The notes under the pieces: model-generated | Told to the model about the DNA's origin: nothing | What the model saw: the letters and a program-made list of their open reading frames with translations, nothing else | The model's database searches: none | Shown: one piece after another, positions 41,298-48,808 of the stretch | Layout of the letters: each line of letters begins with the position of its first letter | Position numbering within the stretch: position 1 is the stretch's first letter | NCBI RefSeq assembly: GCF_012720115.1 | Contig: NZ_VNWN01000002.1 | Coordinates: forward strand, 1,302,001 to 1,366,000 | Length of the DNA stretch: 64,000 nucleotides | Source of the DNA: Sneathiella chinensis | GTDB taxonomy: Bacteria; Pseudomonadota; Alphaproteobacteria; Sneathiellales; Sneathiellaceae | Direction: 5' to 3' | Made by a program: the position numbers and the translations under genes

Positions 41298-42791
41298 TTA
41301 TTGCAGGAAATACTGGATAACCAGGAAAATGCCCCCTGCCAGCAGGGCCGCGCAGGGAACCGTGATGACCCACGCCGCCGCAATGGTCAGCATGTGGGAC
41401 CGGCGCACCAGTTTCTTGCGCTTGTTGTTCTGGCTATTTTCCTCCGGGGTGGCGGGCAGGTTACTTTCCGGGTGCAGCTTCGTTGCCTGCTGTTCGGCAC
41501 GGAACGCACGGGCGCGCTTTTCCGTATACCATTCCCGGAAGAAGCCGACGCCGAAAACCGCGCCAACCGCAATATGGGTGGAACTGACAGGCAGGCCAAG
41601 GGCAGACGCCAGAAGAACCGTGATCCCCGCTGACAGGGCCACGCAATAGGCCCGCATGGGGTTCATCTTGGTGATTTGCTCACCCACGGTTCTGATCAGT
41701 TTCGGGCCGAACAGGAACAGGCCCGCGCTGATACCCGTGGCACCGATCACCATAACCCAGAGCGGAATACCGACAGAGCCTGACACAGAGCCGCTTGAGG
41801 TGGTGCTGACAATGGCGGCCAGTGGGCCTACCGCGTTGGCAACGTCATTGGCGCCGTGGGCAAATGACAGCAGGGCCGCCGAGAAAATCAGCGGGATGGT
41901 GAACAGGCTTCGGATTGACCGGTTCCGGTTTTCCATGCCAATGGCGGCGCGGGCAACGATGGGCTTGACCGCCAGATAGGTGCCGACAAAAATCGCAATG
42001 GATAGCAGGGCAATGGTCTGCCAGTCCGGGCGCCAGATTTTCTTCAGCCCCTTCATGATCAGATAGGCGGAAAAGACACCGGACATGATGGCGACAAGCA
42101 GGGGGACCCAGCGTTTGGCCGCGGCAACCTTGTCCTCGGTATAGATGATGTTCGCCTTGATGAAGGCAAGGAAGATCGCTGCAATAACGCCGCCCATGAC
42201 GGGCGAGATTACCCAGCTTGCGGCAATTTTCGACATGGTGACCCAGTCAACGACACCGAAGCCGGCCGCCGCAATGCCGGCCCCCATGACACCGCCAACA
42301 ACGGCGTGGGTGGTGCTGACCGGGGCGCCGATCCAGGTGGCGATATTCACCCACAGGGCCGCTGCAAACAGGGCGGACATCATGGCCCAGATGAAAACGT
42401 CACTGTCGGCCATGGCGGCGGGATCAATGATGCCGTTCTTGATCGTATTGACAACATCCCCGCCCGCAAGGATCGCGCCTGCTGCCTCGAAGACGGCGGC
42501 GATAATCAGGGCGCCGAACATGGTCAGGGCGCGGGAGCCGACGGCGGGGCCCACATTGTTGGCCACATCGTTGGCGCCGATATTCAGGGCCATGTAGCCA
42601 CCGATGATGGCTGCTGCGATGATCAGGGTGGAGTGTTCGCCGGACCCGACGACACTGGCCGAGAAGACCCAGACAATCAAAAGGAAAAGAAGGGCGATAG
42701 CCAGAGCCTTGTAGGTCTGAGCTGCCTGAAAAGTCTGGCTTTCAATCTGAACCAGCCGATCGAGGTCTTTATCTAGGGTTTGTTTTACCAC
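41298..42791 (-). CDS. pit: PiT-family inorganic phosphate transporter
   Basis: This polytopic transporter moves phosphate across the inner membrane. The two inverted PiT repeats are visible as GANDVANNVGPAVGSRALT (first half, about residue 70) and AHGANDVANAVGPLAAIV (second half, about 315), both with the GANDVAN motif. Other segments are APVSTTHAVVGGVMGAG and LPVSSTHIAVGAVFG. The frame could begin with a TTG at 42887, but a GTG at 42791 fits the family better. No pitR/PhoU-like gene is adjacent. A divergent AT-rich region separates it from the Lrp-like gene. Confidence 0.92.
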   Translation of the reverse strand: MVKQTLDKDLDRLVQIESQTFQAAQTYKALAIALLFLLIVWVFSASVVGSGEHSTLIIAAAIIGGYMALNIGANDVANNVGPAVGSRALTMFGALIIAAVFEAAGAILAGGDVVNTIKNGIIDPAAMADSDVFIWAMMSALFAAALWVNIATWIGAPVSTTHAVVGGVMGAGIAAAGFGVVDWVTMSKIAASWVISPVMGGVIAAIFLAFIKANIIYTEDKVAAAKRWVPLLVAIMSGVFSAYLIMKGLKKIWRPDWQTIALLSIAIFVGTYLAVKPIVARAAIGMENRNRSIRSLFTIPLIFSAALLSFAHGANDVANAVGPLAAIVSTTSSGSVSGSVGIPLWVMVIGATGISAGLFLFGPKLIRTVGEQITKMNPMRAYCVALSAGITVLLASALGLPVSSTHIAVGAVFGVGFFREWYTEKRARAFRAEQQATKLHPESNLPATPEENSQNNKRKKLVRRSHMLTIAAAWVITVPCAALLAGGIFLVIQYFLQ

Positions 42792-43012
42792 AAAAACTAC
42801 CTGCGATTGTTCCGCGGCGTGAAGTGTCGCAGAACTGTCATATTTCAGTTGCAGCCGAGTCTTAGAAAGAAAGCCTCGGAAACGCAATATCTGATTTCTT
42901 TTTTTAATAATTCATTATGTTTTTCTTTTAAATGTAAATTTCTTAGAATATTTTTCGGTATTGTTTGATTTTATCGGTAAATTTAACAGTCCTTTGGTTT
43001 GGGGAGGAAATA
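42792..43012. promoter_or_regulatory. AT-rich divergent region between pit and Lrp-like gene
   Basis: This divergent promoter region is strikingly AT-rich, especially 42895-42990. It likely carries the promoters of both genes and an Lrp-type binding region, since Lrp-family proteins prefer bent AT-rich DNA and usually autoregulate. No convincing structured element or small gene was seen. Confidence 0.5.
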
Positions 43013-43486
43013 ATGAAGGCGACCCTTGATGATCTGGATGCGCGGATATTGAACCTGCTGCAGGAAGACAGCCGCCGGGCATATGGCGATATCGGGCGGC
43101 AGGTTGGCCTGTCCACAACTGCGGTGAAAGACCGGATCGACAAGTTGCGGGACAGGGGGGTGCTGGAAAATTTCTCGGTTTCCGTCTCGGTGGGCAAGGC
43201 CGGGTTTGATGTGGTTGCCTTCATTCTGGTGGGCATCGATCGGCCTGCTGATTGCGCCCTGTTTGAAAAGCAGGTGCTGGCCGTGCCGGAAATACAGGAG
43301 TGCCACCATGTGGCCGGGGCGTTCAATTACCTGCTGAAGGTGGTGACCCGAAACCTGTCTTCCCTTGAACATCTGTTGTCCACACGGATCAAGATGCCGG
43401 ATGTGGTCAGCCGGACAGAAACCACCATTGTTTTCTCAAGCGTGAAAAGCCGCGGGATGCTGGATTGTACCCTGGCGCTGGAGTAG
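43013..43486 (+). CDS. Lrp/AsnC-family regulator
   Basis: This 157-residue regulator has an N-terminal winged helix (LDDLDARILNLLQEDSRRAY then VGLSTTAVKDRIDKLRDRG) and a C-terminal RAM/AsnC effector domain. The latter includes FDVVAFILVGIDRPAD and VPEIQECHHVAGAFNYLLKV, with the ligand-binding GAFNYLL pattern. GGGGAGG lies 7 bases before ATG 43013. It is followed at 6 bp by a LysE exporter and then an M20 amidohydrolase, so it probably senses an amino acid and controls that set. Confidence 0.92.
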   Translation: MKATLDDLDARILNLLQEDSRRAYGDIGRQVGLSTTAVKDRIDKLRDRGVLENFSVSVSVGKAGFDVVAFILVGIDRPADCALFEKQVLAVPEIQECHHVAGAFNYLLKVVTRNLSSLEHLLSTRIKMPDVVSRTETTIVFSSVKSRGMLDCTLALE

Positions 43487-43492
43487 GCCGCC

Positions 43493-44122
43493 ATGGAGCT
43501 GATCTATCTGTTTCTGAAAGGGCTTGGGATCGGGCTTGCGGTGGCGGCCCCGGTTGGGCCTGTTGGTGTGCTCTGTATTCGGCGCGCGGTCAGCGATGGC
43601 CGTCTGGCGGCCATTTCCTCGGGGCTTGGCGCGGCGCTTGCCGATGCTTTTTATGGTGGGGTTGCAGCGTTCGGGCTGACAGCGGTCTCCGCCTTTCTGG
43701 TTGAGTACCAGAAAGTGGCCTCGGCCGTCGGGGGTGTTTTCCTGCTGTGGTTGGCGTGGCGGATCCTTCGGTCCGGCGGGGAAGGGGGCGGAACGCGCCT
43801 TGGGTCCGGCATCCGGTCAAACTGGAGTGCTTTCATGACGACCTTCGCCCTGACCATGACCAACCCGGCCACGGTCCTGTCCTTTGCCGCGATTTTTGCC
43901 GGAATCGGTTTTGTCGGAACCGGCGGGGGCGGCGCCGGGGCGATCCTGCTGGTGTCGGGTGTGTTTCTGGGGTCCACCCTGTGGTGGTTGTTTCTGGCCT
44001 TCGCGGCGACAGCCTTGCAGAAACGCCTCGGGGATCGTTTCTCCATTCTGGTAAATGCGACATCGGCGGCAATAATTGGCTTGTTTGGTGTCGCCGCCTT
44101 GGTTAGCCTGCTGTTCCAATAA
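43493..44122 (+). CDS. LysE/RhtB-type amino-acid exporter
   Basis: This 209-residue inner-membrane protein belongs to the LysE/RhtB exporter superfamily, with about six helices. Characteristic segments are AVAAPVGPVGVLCIRRAVSDGR, with the PxGP motif, and FALTMTNPATVLSFAAIFAG (TNP motif). It is 6 bp downstream of the Lrp-like gene and 64 bp upstream of the M20 enzyme, so the three look like one regulated unit. It may export an amino acid or a product released by the M20 enzyme. Confidence 0.88.
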   Translation: MELIYLFLKGLGIGLAVAAPVGPVGVLCIRRAVSDGRLAAISSGLGAALADAFYGGVAAFGLTAVSAFLVEYQKVASAVGGVFLLWLAWRILRSGGEGGGTRLGSGIRSNWSAFMTTFALTMTNPATVLSFAAIFAGIGFVGTGGGGAGAILLVSGVFLGSTLWWLFLAFAATALQKRLGDRFSILVNATSAAIIGLFGVAALVSLLFQ

Positions 44123-44186
44123 GTCGATGAATAGCGGTTGGGCCGGTTGGCCCGTAACCGCGGCAACAGGTAACAAGGGACACCAG

Positions 44187-45362
44187 ATGAACATTATTCC
44201 TGCAATCGAACAGATGCACCGCGAAATGACTGAATGGCGGCATCGCATTCACATGTATCCGGAAACGGCGTTCGAGGAATTCAAGACAGCCGATTTCGTT
44301 GCGGAAAAGCTGGAGAGTTTCGGGATTGAGGTTCATCGCGGACTGGCCAAAACCGGCGTTGTCGGGACCCTGAAATGCGGCAACGGGAACCGGGCAATCG
44401 GTCTGCGGGCCGATATGGATGCGTTGGACCTGCAAGAGTTGAACGAGTTTGAGCACCGGTCCCGGATCGACGGAAAAATGCATGGGTGCGGTCATGACGG
44501 TCATACGGTCATGCTGCTGGGCGCGGCCAAATATCTGGCGGAAAGCCGGAATTTTGATGGCACCGTCCGCTTTATCTTCCAACCCGCCGAGGAAAACGTG
44601 GCCGGTGGCCGTGTGATGATTCAGGATGGGCTGTTCGATCTGTTCCCGGTCGACAGCGTTTATGGCATGCACAACATGCCGGGGTTTGAGGTTGGCGAGT
44701 TTGCGGTTCGCAAGGGACCGCTGATGGCTTCTGCCGATTTCTTCGAGGCCCGGGTCATCGGTGTTGGCGGTCATGGTGCTTTCCCGCACCGGGCTGTGGA
44801 CCCTGTTCTGGTCGCCGCCGAGGTGATCGGCGCCTGGCAGCAGATTGTCAGCCGCAATGTGGACCCGCTGCAGGCAGCGGTGATTACCGTGGCCCAGATT
44901 CACGGCGGTCATACCACCAATGTAATCCCGGAAGATGTGGTGATGAGCGGGACAACCCGTGCCTTTGATCCGCGGGTTCAGGGCCTGATCGAGACCCGGA
45001 TGGAACAGATTCTGAAGGGAATTTGCGATGCGTATGGCGCAACCTGCGAATTTACCTATGATCGTCGCTATGCGCCGACAATCAATACCCCGGACGAAAC
45101 AGACGAAGCCATCGCAACGGCTATCGAACTGGTGGGCGAGGACAAGGTTGACCCGGATGTGGCCCCGGTGATGGGCGCCGAGGATTTCTCATGGATGCTG
45201 CAGGAACGCCCCGGCTGTTATCTGATGATTGCCAATGGTGCTGGCGAGGGAAGTTGCCATATCCACAATCCGAATTATGACTTCAATGATCAGATTCTGC
45301 CGCTGGGTGCCAGTTACTGGGCACGGTTGACTGAACGCATTCTTGCCAAGGATGCGGCGTGA
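44187..45362 (+). CDS. M20D amidohydrolase (hippurate hydrolase-like)
   Basis: This 391-residue cytoplasmic enzyme is in the M20 metallopeptidase family. Metal and catalytic positions are evident in GLRADMDALDL, GCGHDGHTVMLL and FQPAEENVAGGRVMI (Glu-Glu). VMGAEDFSWML carries the last catalytic segment. M20D enzymes remove N-acyl groups from amino acids or hydrolyse related amides. The start at the ATG of MNIIPAIEQ follows AGGGA; a longer frame begins in lysE and is not real. Its place after an Lrp regulator and LysE exporter fits amino-acid release and efflux. Confidence 0.9.
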   Translation: MNIIPAIEQMHREMTEWRHRIHMYPETAFEEFKTADFVAEKLESFGIEVHRGLAKTGVVGTLKCGNGNRAIGLRADMDALDLQELNEFEHRSRIDGKMHGCGHDGHTVMLLGAAKYLAESRNFDGTVRFIFQPAEENVAGGRVMIQDGLFDLFPVDSVYGMHNMPGFEVGEFAVRKGPLMASADFFEARVIGVGGHGAFPHRAVDPVLVAAEVIGAWQQIVSRNVDPLQAAVITVAQIHGGHTTNVIPEDVVMSGTTRAFDPRVQGLIETRMEQILKGICDAYGATCEFTYDRRYAPTINTPDETDEAIATAIELVGEDKVDPDVAPVMGAEDFSWMLQERPGCYLMIANGAGEGSCHIHNPNYDFNDQILPLGASYWARLTERILAKDAA

Positions 45363-45502
45363 TACTCCTGTAAAATGGGGAAAATGTGATCAGGGGGAGT
45401 GACGAAGAGCACAAAAACGTGAATTAGTGTTTTGCGCTTTTCTGTATTCTCCCCCAAATTCATTATACCTAAAAACTAATGTTCGGGAGTTGGTAGGTAA
45501 AT

Positions 45503-46363
45503 ATGAGTATCAAGGTAAAGTTCTGGGGGGTTCGCGGTTCCATCGCAACGCCGTCTGTCGACCACATGAAATATGGTGGCAACACGTCGTGCGTGGAATT
45601 GTTGATCAATGACAGGATCATCATTCTGGACGCAGGCACTGGCGTTCGAATGCTCGGGAATTGCCTGCTGAGCCGCAACATGAAGGATTACCTGTTCCTG
45701 CAATCCCATACCCATTGGGATCATATCAACGGTTTCCCTTTCTTCGCGCCTATTTATCGGGATGATGTGAATATCCAGATTTATGCCGGCCATCTGGCCC
45801 ATACCTGTGGCATCCAGCATGTTCTCTCCTCCCAGATGTGCCAACCGACCTTCCCGGTCCCGTTCTCCGAACTTGCTGCCAATCTCAGTTTTGAGGATTT
45901 CCAGTCAGGTGAGAGTTTCTCCCTTGGGGACGGGATCAATGTGAAAACAGCCCCCCTCAACCACCCGGATGGTGGGACAGGATATCGGATCGAGCATGAC
46001 GGGGTGTCCGTTTGCTATGTGACCGATACGGAACATGTGATCGGTGAGACCGACGAGAATGTCCTTGGCCTGATCGAGGGGGCGGATCTGGTGATCTATG
46101 ACAGCACCTACACCGAAGCGGAATATCCGCAGTTTGTCGGTTGGGGGCATTCCACGTGGCAGGAAGGGGTTCGGCTGTGTCAGATGGCAGGCGTGCGCAA
46201 TCTGGCCATTTTCCACCATGACCCGTCCCATGATGATGATTTCATGGATCAGGTGGCCAAAGACGCCGCCGACGCATGGCACGGGGCTTTTGTGGCGCGG
46301 GAAGGGATGGTTGTGGATGTCACCCGGACCGAGACACGGGCCCTTGAAACGGTTGGCTGCTAA
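45503..46363 (+). CDS. MBL-fold metallo-hydrolase (RNase Z-like)
   Basis: This 286-residue protein has the metallo-beta-lactamase fold. The zinc motif is QSHTHWDHINGFPFF (HxHxDH), with VKFWGVRGSIATPS at the start, LNHPDGGTGYRI and CYVTDTEHV for later ligands, and YDSTYTEAEY. The GWGHSTWQEGVRL helix is typical of the group often annotated as phosphoribosyl-1,2-cyclic-phosphate or RNase Z-like hydrolases. No true RNase Z exosite is visible, so a nuclease role is not claimed. It is a single gene, followed by a terminator. Confidence 0.88.
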   Translation: MSIKVKFWGVRGSIATPSVDHMKYGGNTSCVELLINDRIIILDAGTGVRMLGNCLLSRNMKDYLFLQSHTHWDHINGFPFFAPIYRDDVNIQIYAGHLAHTCGIQHVLSSQMCQPTFPVPFSELAANLSFEDFQSGESFSLGDGINVKTAPLNHPDGGTGYRIEHDGVSVCYVTDTEHVIGETDENVLGLIEGADLVIYDSTYTEAEYPQFVGWGHSTWQEGVRLCQMAGVRNLAIFHHDPSHDDDFMDQVAKDAADAWHGAFVAREGMVVDVTRTETRALETVGC

Positions 46364-46390
46364 GGGCGCCGGCTGGCCGGTCCCTTTTTC
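46362..46390 (+). terminator. Rho-independent terminator after the MBL gene
   Basis: The sequence from 46362 forms a GC-rich stem: AAGGG pairs with CCCTT and an inner CCGG/CCGG stem closes on a short loop, with a minor bulge. A T-run follows (CCCTTTTTC). It separates the MBL gene from the histidine phosphatase gene. Confidence 0.75.
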
Positions 46391-46523
46391 TTAACCTGCC
46401 TTTTCCCGTAAACAACGCTTTCCCGGATTTTATCCCGTCCCCTTTCCCCTTGTGGATTGGGAAGCCTTGCCGCTATGCTGGCCGAAAAACGGGCCGGTTG
46501 AGCCCTTGAATATGGGGGCAGAC

Positions 46524-47075
46524 ATGCCAAGAATTTTTCTGGTGCGCCATGGTGAGGCGTCAGGGTCATGGGACAAGGCAACCGATCCGGGGTTAAGCCC
46601 TCTTGGGCAGCAGCAGGCCCGGCAGGCCAGTGAGCGCCTGCAAGGGATGACGCACCCTGTGGCAATTCTTTCAAGCCCCTTGTTGCGGGCGCAGGAAACA
46701 GCCCATCCGTTGGAACAGGACTGGGGCCGCCAGCGCAGCATTCACCCCGAGGTTAGCGAAATCCCCTCTCATGGTGTTCCCTTCGATCAGCGACGATCGT
46801 GGCTGGACCGGATCATGAAGCAGGGATGGACCGGGCAGGAGGACGCGCTGGTACGCTGGCGGGATGGTATTCTGGGGTTCTTGTCCGGCCTTGAAGAAGA
46901 TGCGGTAGTGTTCACCCATTTTGTGGTCATCAATACGGTGGTTGGCGCCATTCAGCAGGATGACAGAATTATCAGTTTCCGACCGGACAATTGCTCAATT
47001 ACCACGATTTTATCAGAAAATGGTCAGTTGAAGTTGATTGAGCAGGGTGGGGAAGCTATTACACTGATAGGATAG
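46524..47075 (+). CDS. Histidine phosphatase (phosphoglycerate mutase-like)
   Basis: This 183-residue protein carries the RHG catalytic motif in IFLVRHGEAS and a second His in VVFTHFVVIN. The intermediate SSPLLRAQETAHPL is also typical. It probably removes phosphate from a small molecule or phosphoprotein in the cytoplasm; SixA-like and PhoE-like members cannot be separated. Starts at M (46524) with a GGGGGCAG site; 46512 is an alternative. It lies between a terminator and the MarR gene. Confidence 0.86.
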   Translation: MPRIFLVRHGEASGSWDKATDPGLSPLGQQQARQASERLQGMTHPVAILSSPLLRAQETAHPLEQDWGRQRSIHPEVSEIPSHGVPFDQRRSWLDRIMKQGWTGQEDALVRWRDGILGFLSGLEEDAVVFTHFVVINTVVGAIQQDDRIISFRPDNCSITTILSENGQLKLIEQGGEAITLIG

Positions 47076-47140
47076 CCTGACGTAAACAGGACGCGCTGCT
47101 GAATGTCAGCGGCCCGTCCATCACGGGAACGACAGATCAT

Positions 47141-47587
47141 ATGCAGCAAGGTACGGCACCCAACACCCCTTCCGAGGCATATCGCGTAGAGACACAGATC
47201 GGTCATCTTCTTCGCAAGGCCCATCAGCGTGCCAGTTCCATATTCCAAAGTCACTTTTCCGACTTCCAGATCACCCCGACACAGTTCGCTGCCCTTGCCA
47301 AATTGCAGGACGAGGGTGAGTTGTCCCAAAATCACCTAGGGCGGTTGACCGCCATGGACCCGGCCACCATTCAGGGCGTGACGCGGCGCCTGATTGACCG
47401 GGGACTGGTCGCGACCCGTGCAGATGAAAGTGATCGCCGCCGGATGTTGCTGCGCCTGACAGAACAGGGACAGGAACTGGTCAGGGAACTGGTGCCGAAA
47501 GCGGTCTCTGTCAGCAGCATGACGCTGGCCCCTCTCTCCGAAGAGGAAGAGCGGCAGCTTCTCGACCTGTTGTCCAAACTGGGGTGA
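47141..47587 (+). CDS. MarR-family transcriptional regulator
   Basis: This 148-residue winged-helix regulator has the MarR core: ITPTQFAALAKLQDEGELSQ, then HLGRLTAMDPATIQGVTRRLIDRGL and the wing DESDRRRMLLRL. It probably senses a small phenolic or stress ligand, as the family usually does. It is directly followed by a pseudo-receiver gene, 8 bp after its stop. The three genes 47141-48653 are probably one operon, an unusual combination of MarR with a receiver. Confidence 0.9.
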   Translation: MQQGTAPNTPSEAYRVETQIGHLLRKAHQRASSIFQSHFSDFQITPTQFAALAKLQDEGELSQNHLGRLTAMDPATIQGVTRRLIDRGLVATRADESDRRRMLLRLTEQGQELVRELVPKAVSVSSMTLAPLSEEEERQLLDLLSKLG

Positions 47588-47595
47588 GGGGATCA

Positions 47596-48147
47596 ATGCG
47601 GCCGCTGGATCTTTCCGGGTTCACCGTGATGGTGGTGGATAACAATACTGAAATTGCCTCTCTTCTTAAGCAGGCACTGGAAGCCCTTGGTGTTGGCAGT
47701 GTCAGGACCTTTGGCACCGGGGCGGATGCCATCCGGTTTTTGCAGCAGGTCCGGGACAACCCGGATCAGGCCGGTGTCATGCAGGTGGATTTTGTCATGG
47801 CAAACTGGCAGGCCGGCACGGAAGACGGGCCGGATGTCCTGACATGGACCAGAAACCATTCCGACCCAATTAACCGGTTTATTGGATTTATTGCGGTTTG
47901 TCAGTCCGGGGATTTGCAGACAGACAAAGACCCGCGGCAGGCAGGGGCTGATGAAATACTGGAAAGCCCCTTTACCGTGGACAGTCTGGCAGCGGCGCTG
48001 GTCCGGCTGATTGCCTTTCCCCGTCAGTATGTGCAAACACCGACTTATTTTGGACCCGACCGCCGTCTGGAAGCGAAAGCCTTGTCAGAGCCGGACAGGC
48101 GCCGGCTGACGGATAAAAGTACCGGTGTAAAAGTGATTTACGGGTAA
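47596..48147 (+). CDS. CheY-like pseudo-receiver protein
   Basis: This 183-residue protein starts with a receiver fold (FTVMVVDNNTEIASLLKQAL) but lacks the phosphorylation machinery. The acidic pair is DN, the expected phospho-acceptor position in VDFVMANW is Asn (residue 70 of the chosen start), and the conserved Lys of KPF is replaced (ESPFTVDSL). The tail has a PDRR-type motif, FGPDRRLE, shared by a set of alphaproteobacterial receivers. It is likely to signal by binding rather than by phosphorylation. The ATG at 47596 follows GAGGGGAT; a GTG at 47584 is possible. Confidence 0.8.
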   Translation: MRPLDLSGFTVMVVDNNTEIASLLKQALEALGVGSVRTFGTGADAIRFLQQVRDNPDQAGVMQVDFVMANWQAGTEDGPDVLTWTRNHSDPINRFIGFIAVCQSGDLQTDKDPRQAGADEILESPFTVDSLAAALVRLIAFPRQYVQTPTYFGPDRRLEAKALSEPDRRRLTDKSTGVKVIYG

Positions 48148-48152
48148 GCCCC

Positions 48153-48653
48153 ATGACGCATCATCCCCCTATAAAGGTTCGATATTACCGGACACGGAAC
48201 CGTCTGTTGGAAAAGGCCGCCGGGGTTGGCGCCGATCCGCAGCAGGTCGGTTTTTCCGATCCCCGTCTGCAGGAAGCCGGGCGGGTTTTCAGGCAGCAAC
48301 GGGAAGAATACCCGGACCATGTTGACCGGACCTTTAACAAGCTGACCGCCTTGCTGGCGGTGTGCGAGAATTTTGAAAGCAGGCGGGCCATGACCGCCGG
48401 GCAGATCCGGGATATCGCCAATGGTTTGAGCCGGCAGGGTGTCCAGTTTGGATATCCCTTGCTGTCGGCCATTGCGGACAGCCTTGCGCAGTACTGCGAC
48501 GCCACGGCCGGACAGAGTGATCGGCATCTGCGTGTTGTCAGCGCCCATGTGGATGCCATGCGCGCCGTTGTAACCCGCAACCTTTCAGGGGATGGTGGTG
48601 CGGTGGGGCAGGCGCTGATGGGGGCCTTGTCCGGTGCAATCCGTAAATTCTGA
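48153..48653 (+). CDS. HPt-like helical protein of unknown function
   Basis: This 166-residue protein is helical with no signal peptide or membrane segment. GYPLLSAIADSLAQYCD and VSAHVDAMRAVV give the look of a helical bundle with a central histidine (His132), reminiscent of a histidine phosphotransfer (HPt) helix. That resemblance is weak and not a firm domain assignment. It lies 5 bp from the pseudo-receiver gene and probably forms a complex with it. The protein has a short basic N-terminal stretch and no other recognised motif. Confidence 0.55.
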   Translation: MTHHPPIKVRYYRTRNRLLEKAAGVGADPQQVGFSDPRLQEAGRVFRQQREEYPDHVDRTFNKLTALLAVCENFESRRAMTAGQIRDIANGLSRQGVQFGYPLLSAIADSLAQYCDATAGQSDRHLRVVSAHVDAMRAVVTRNLSGDGGAVGQALMGALSGAIRKF

Positions 48654-48808
48654 AATTGGCTGAACTGACAGACCTCTGTTTCCCGTCACGGGCCCACCCA
48701 TAGACTGAAAATCCGGCAACCCCGGCCTCGCCTGACAGGGTTTGTATGTCACGGCTTCCACTCCCGGTTCGTTTATCTCAGAAATAGCGAAGGTGGAAGG
48801 AAGTCACG

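Noticed and set aside
42903-42920. CtrA-like TTAA-N7-TTAT near the pit/Lrp intergenic region
   Set aside because: One mismatch in a very AT-rich stretch; not distinguishable from chance.
46452-46523. Extended N-terminus of the histidine phosphatase
   Set aside because: The extension overlaps the untranslated leader and the RHG motif is in its usual position right after the chosen start.
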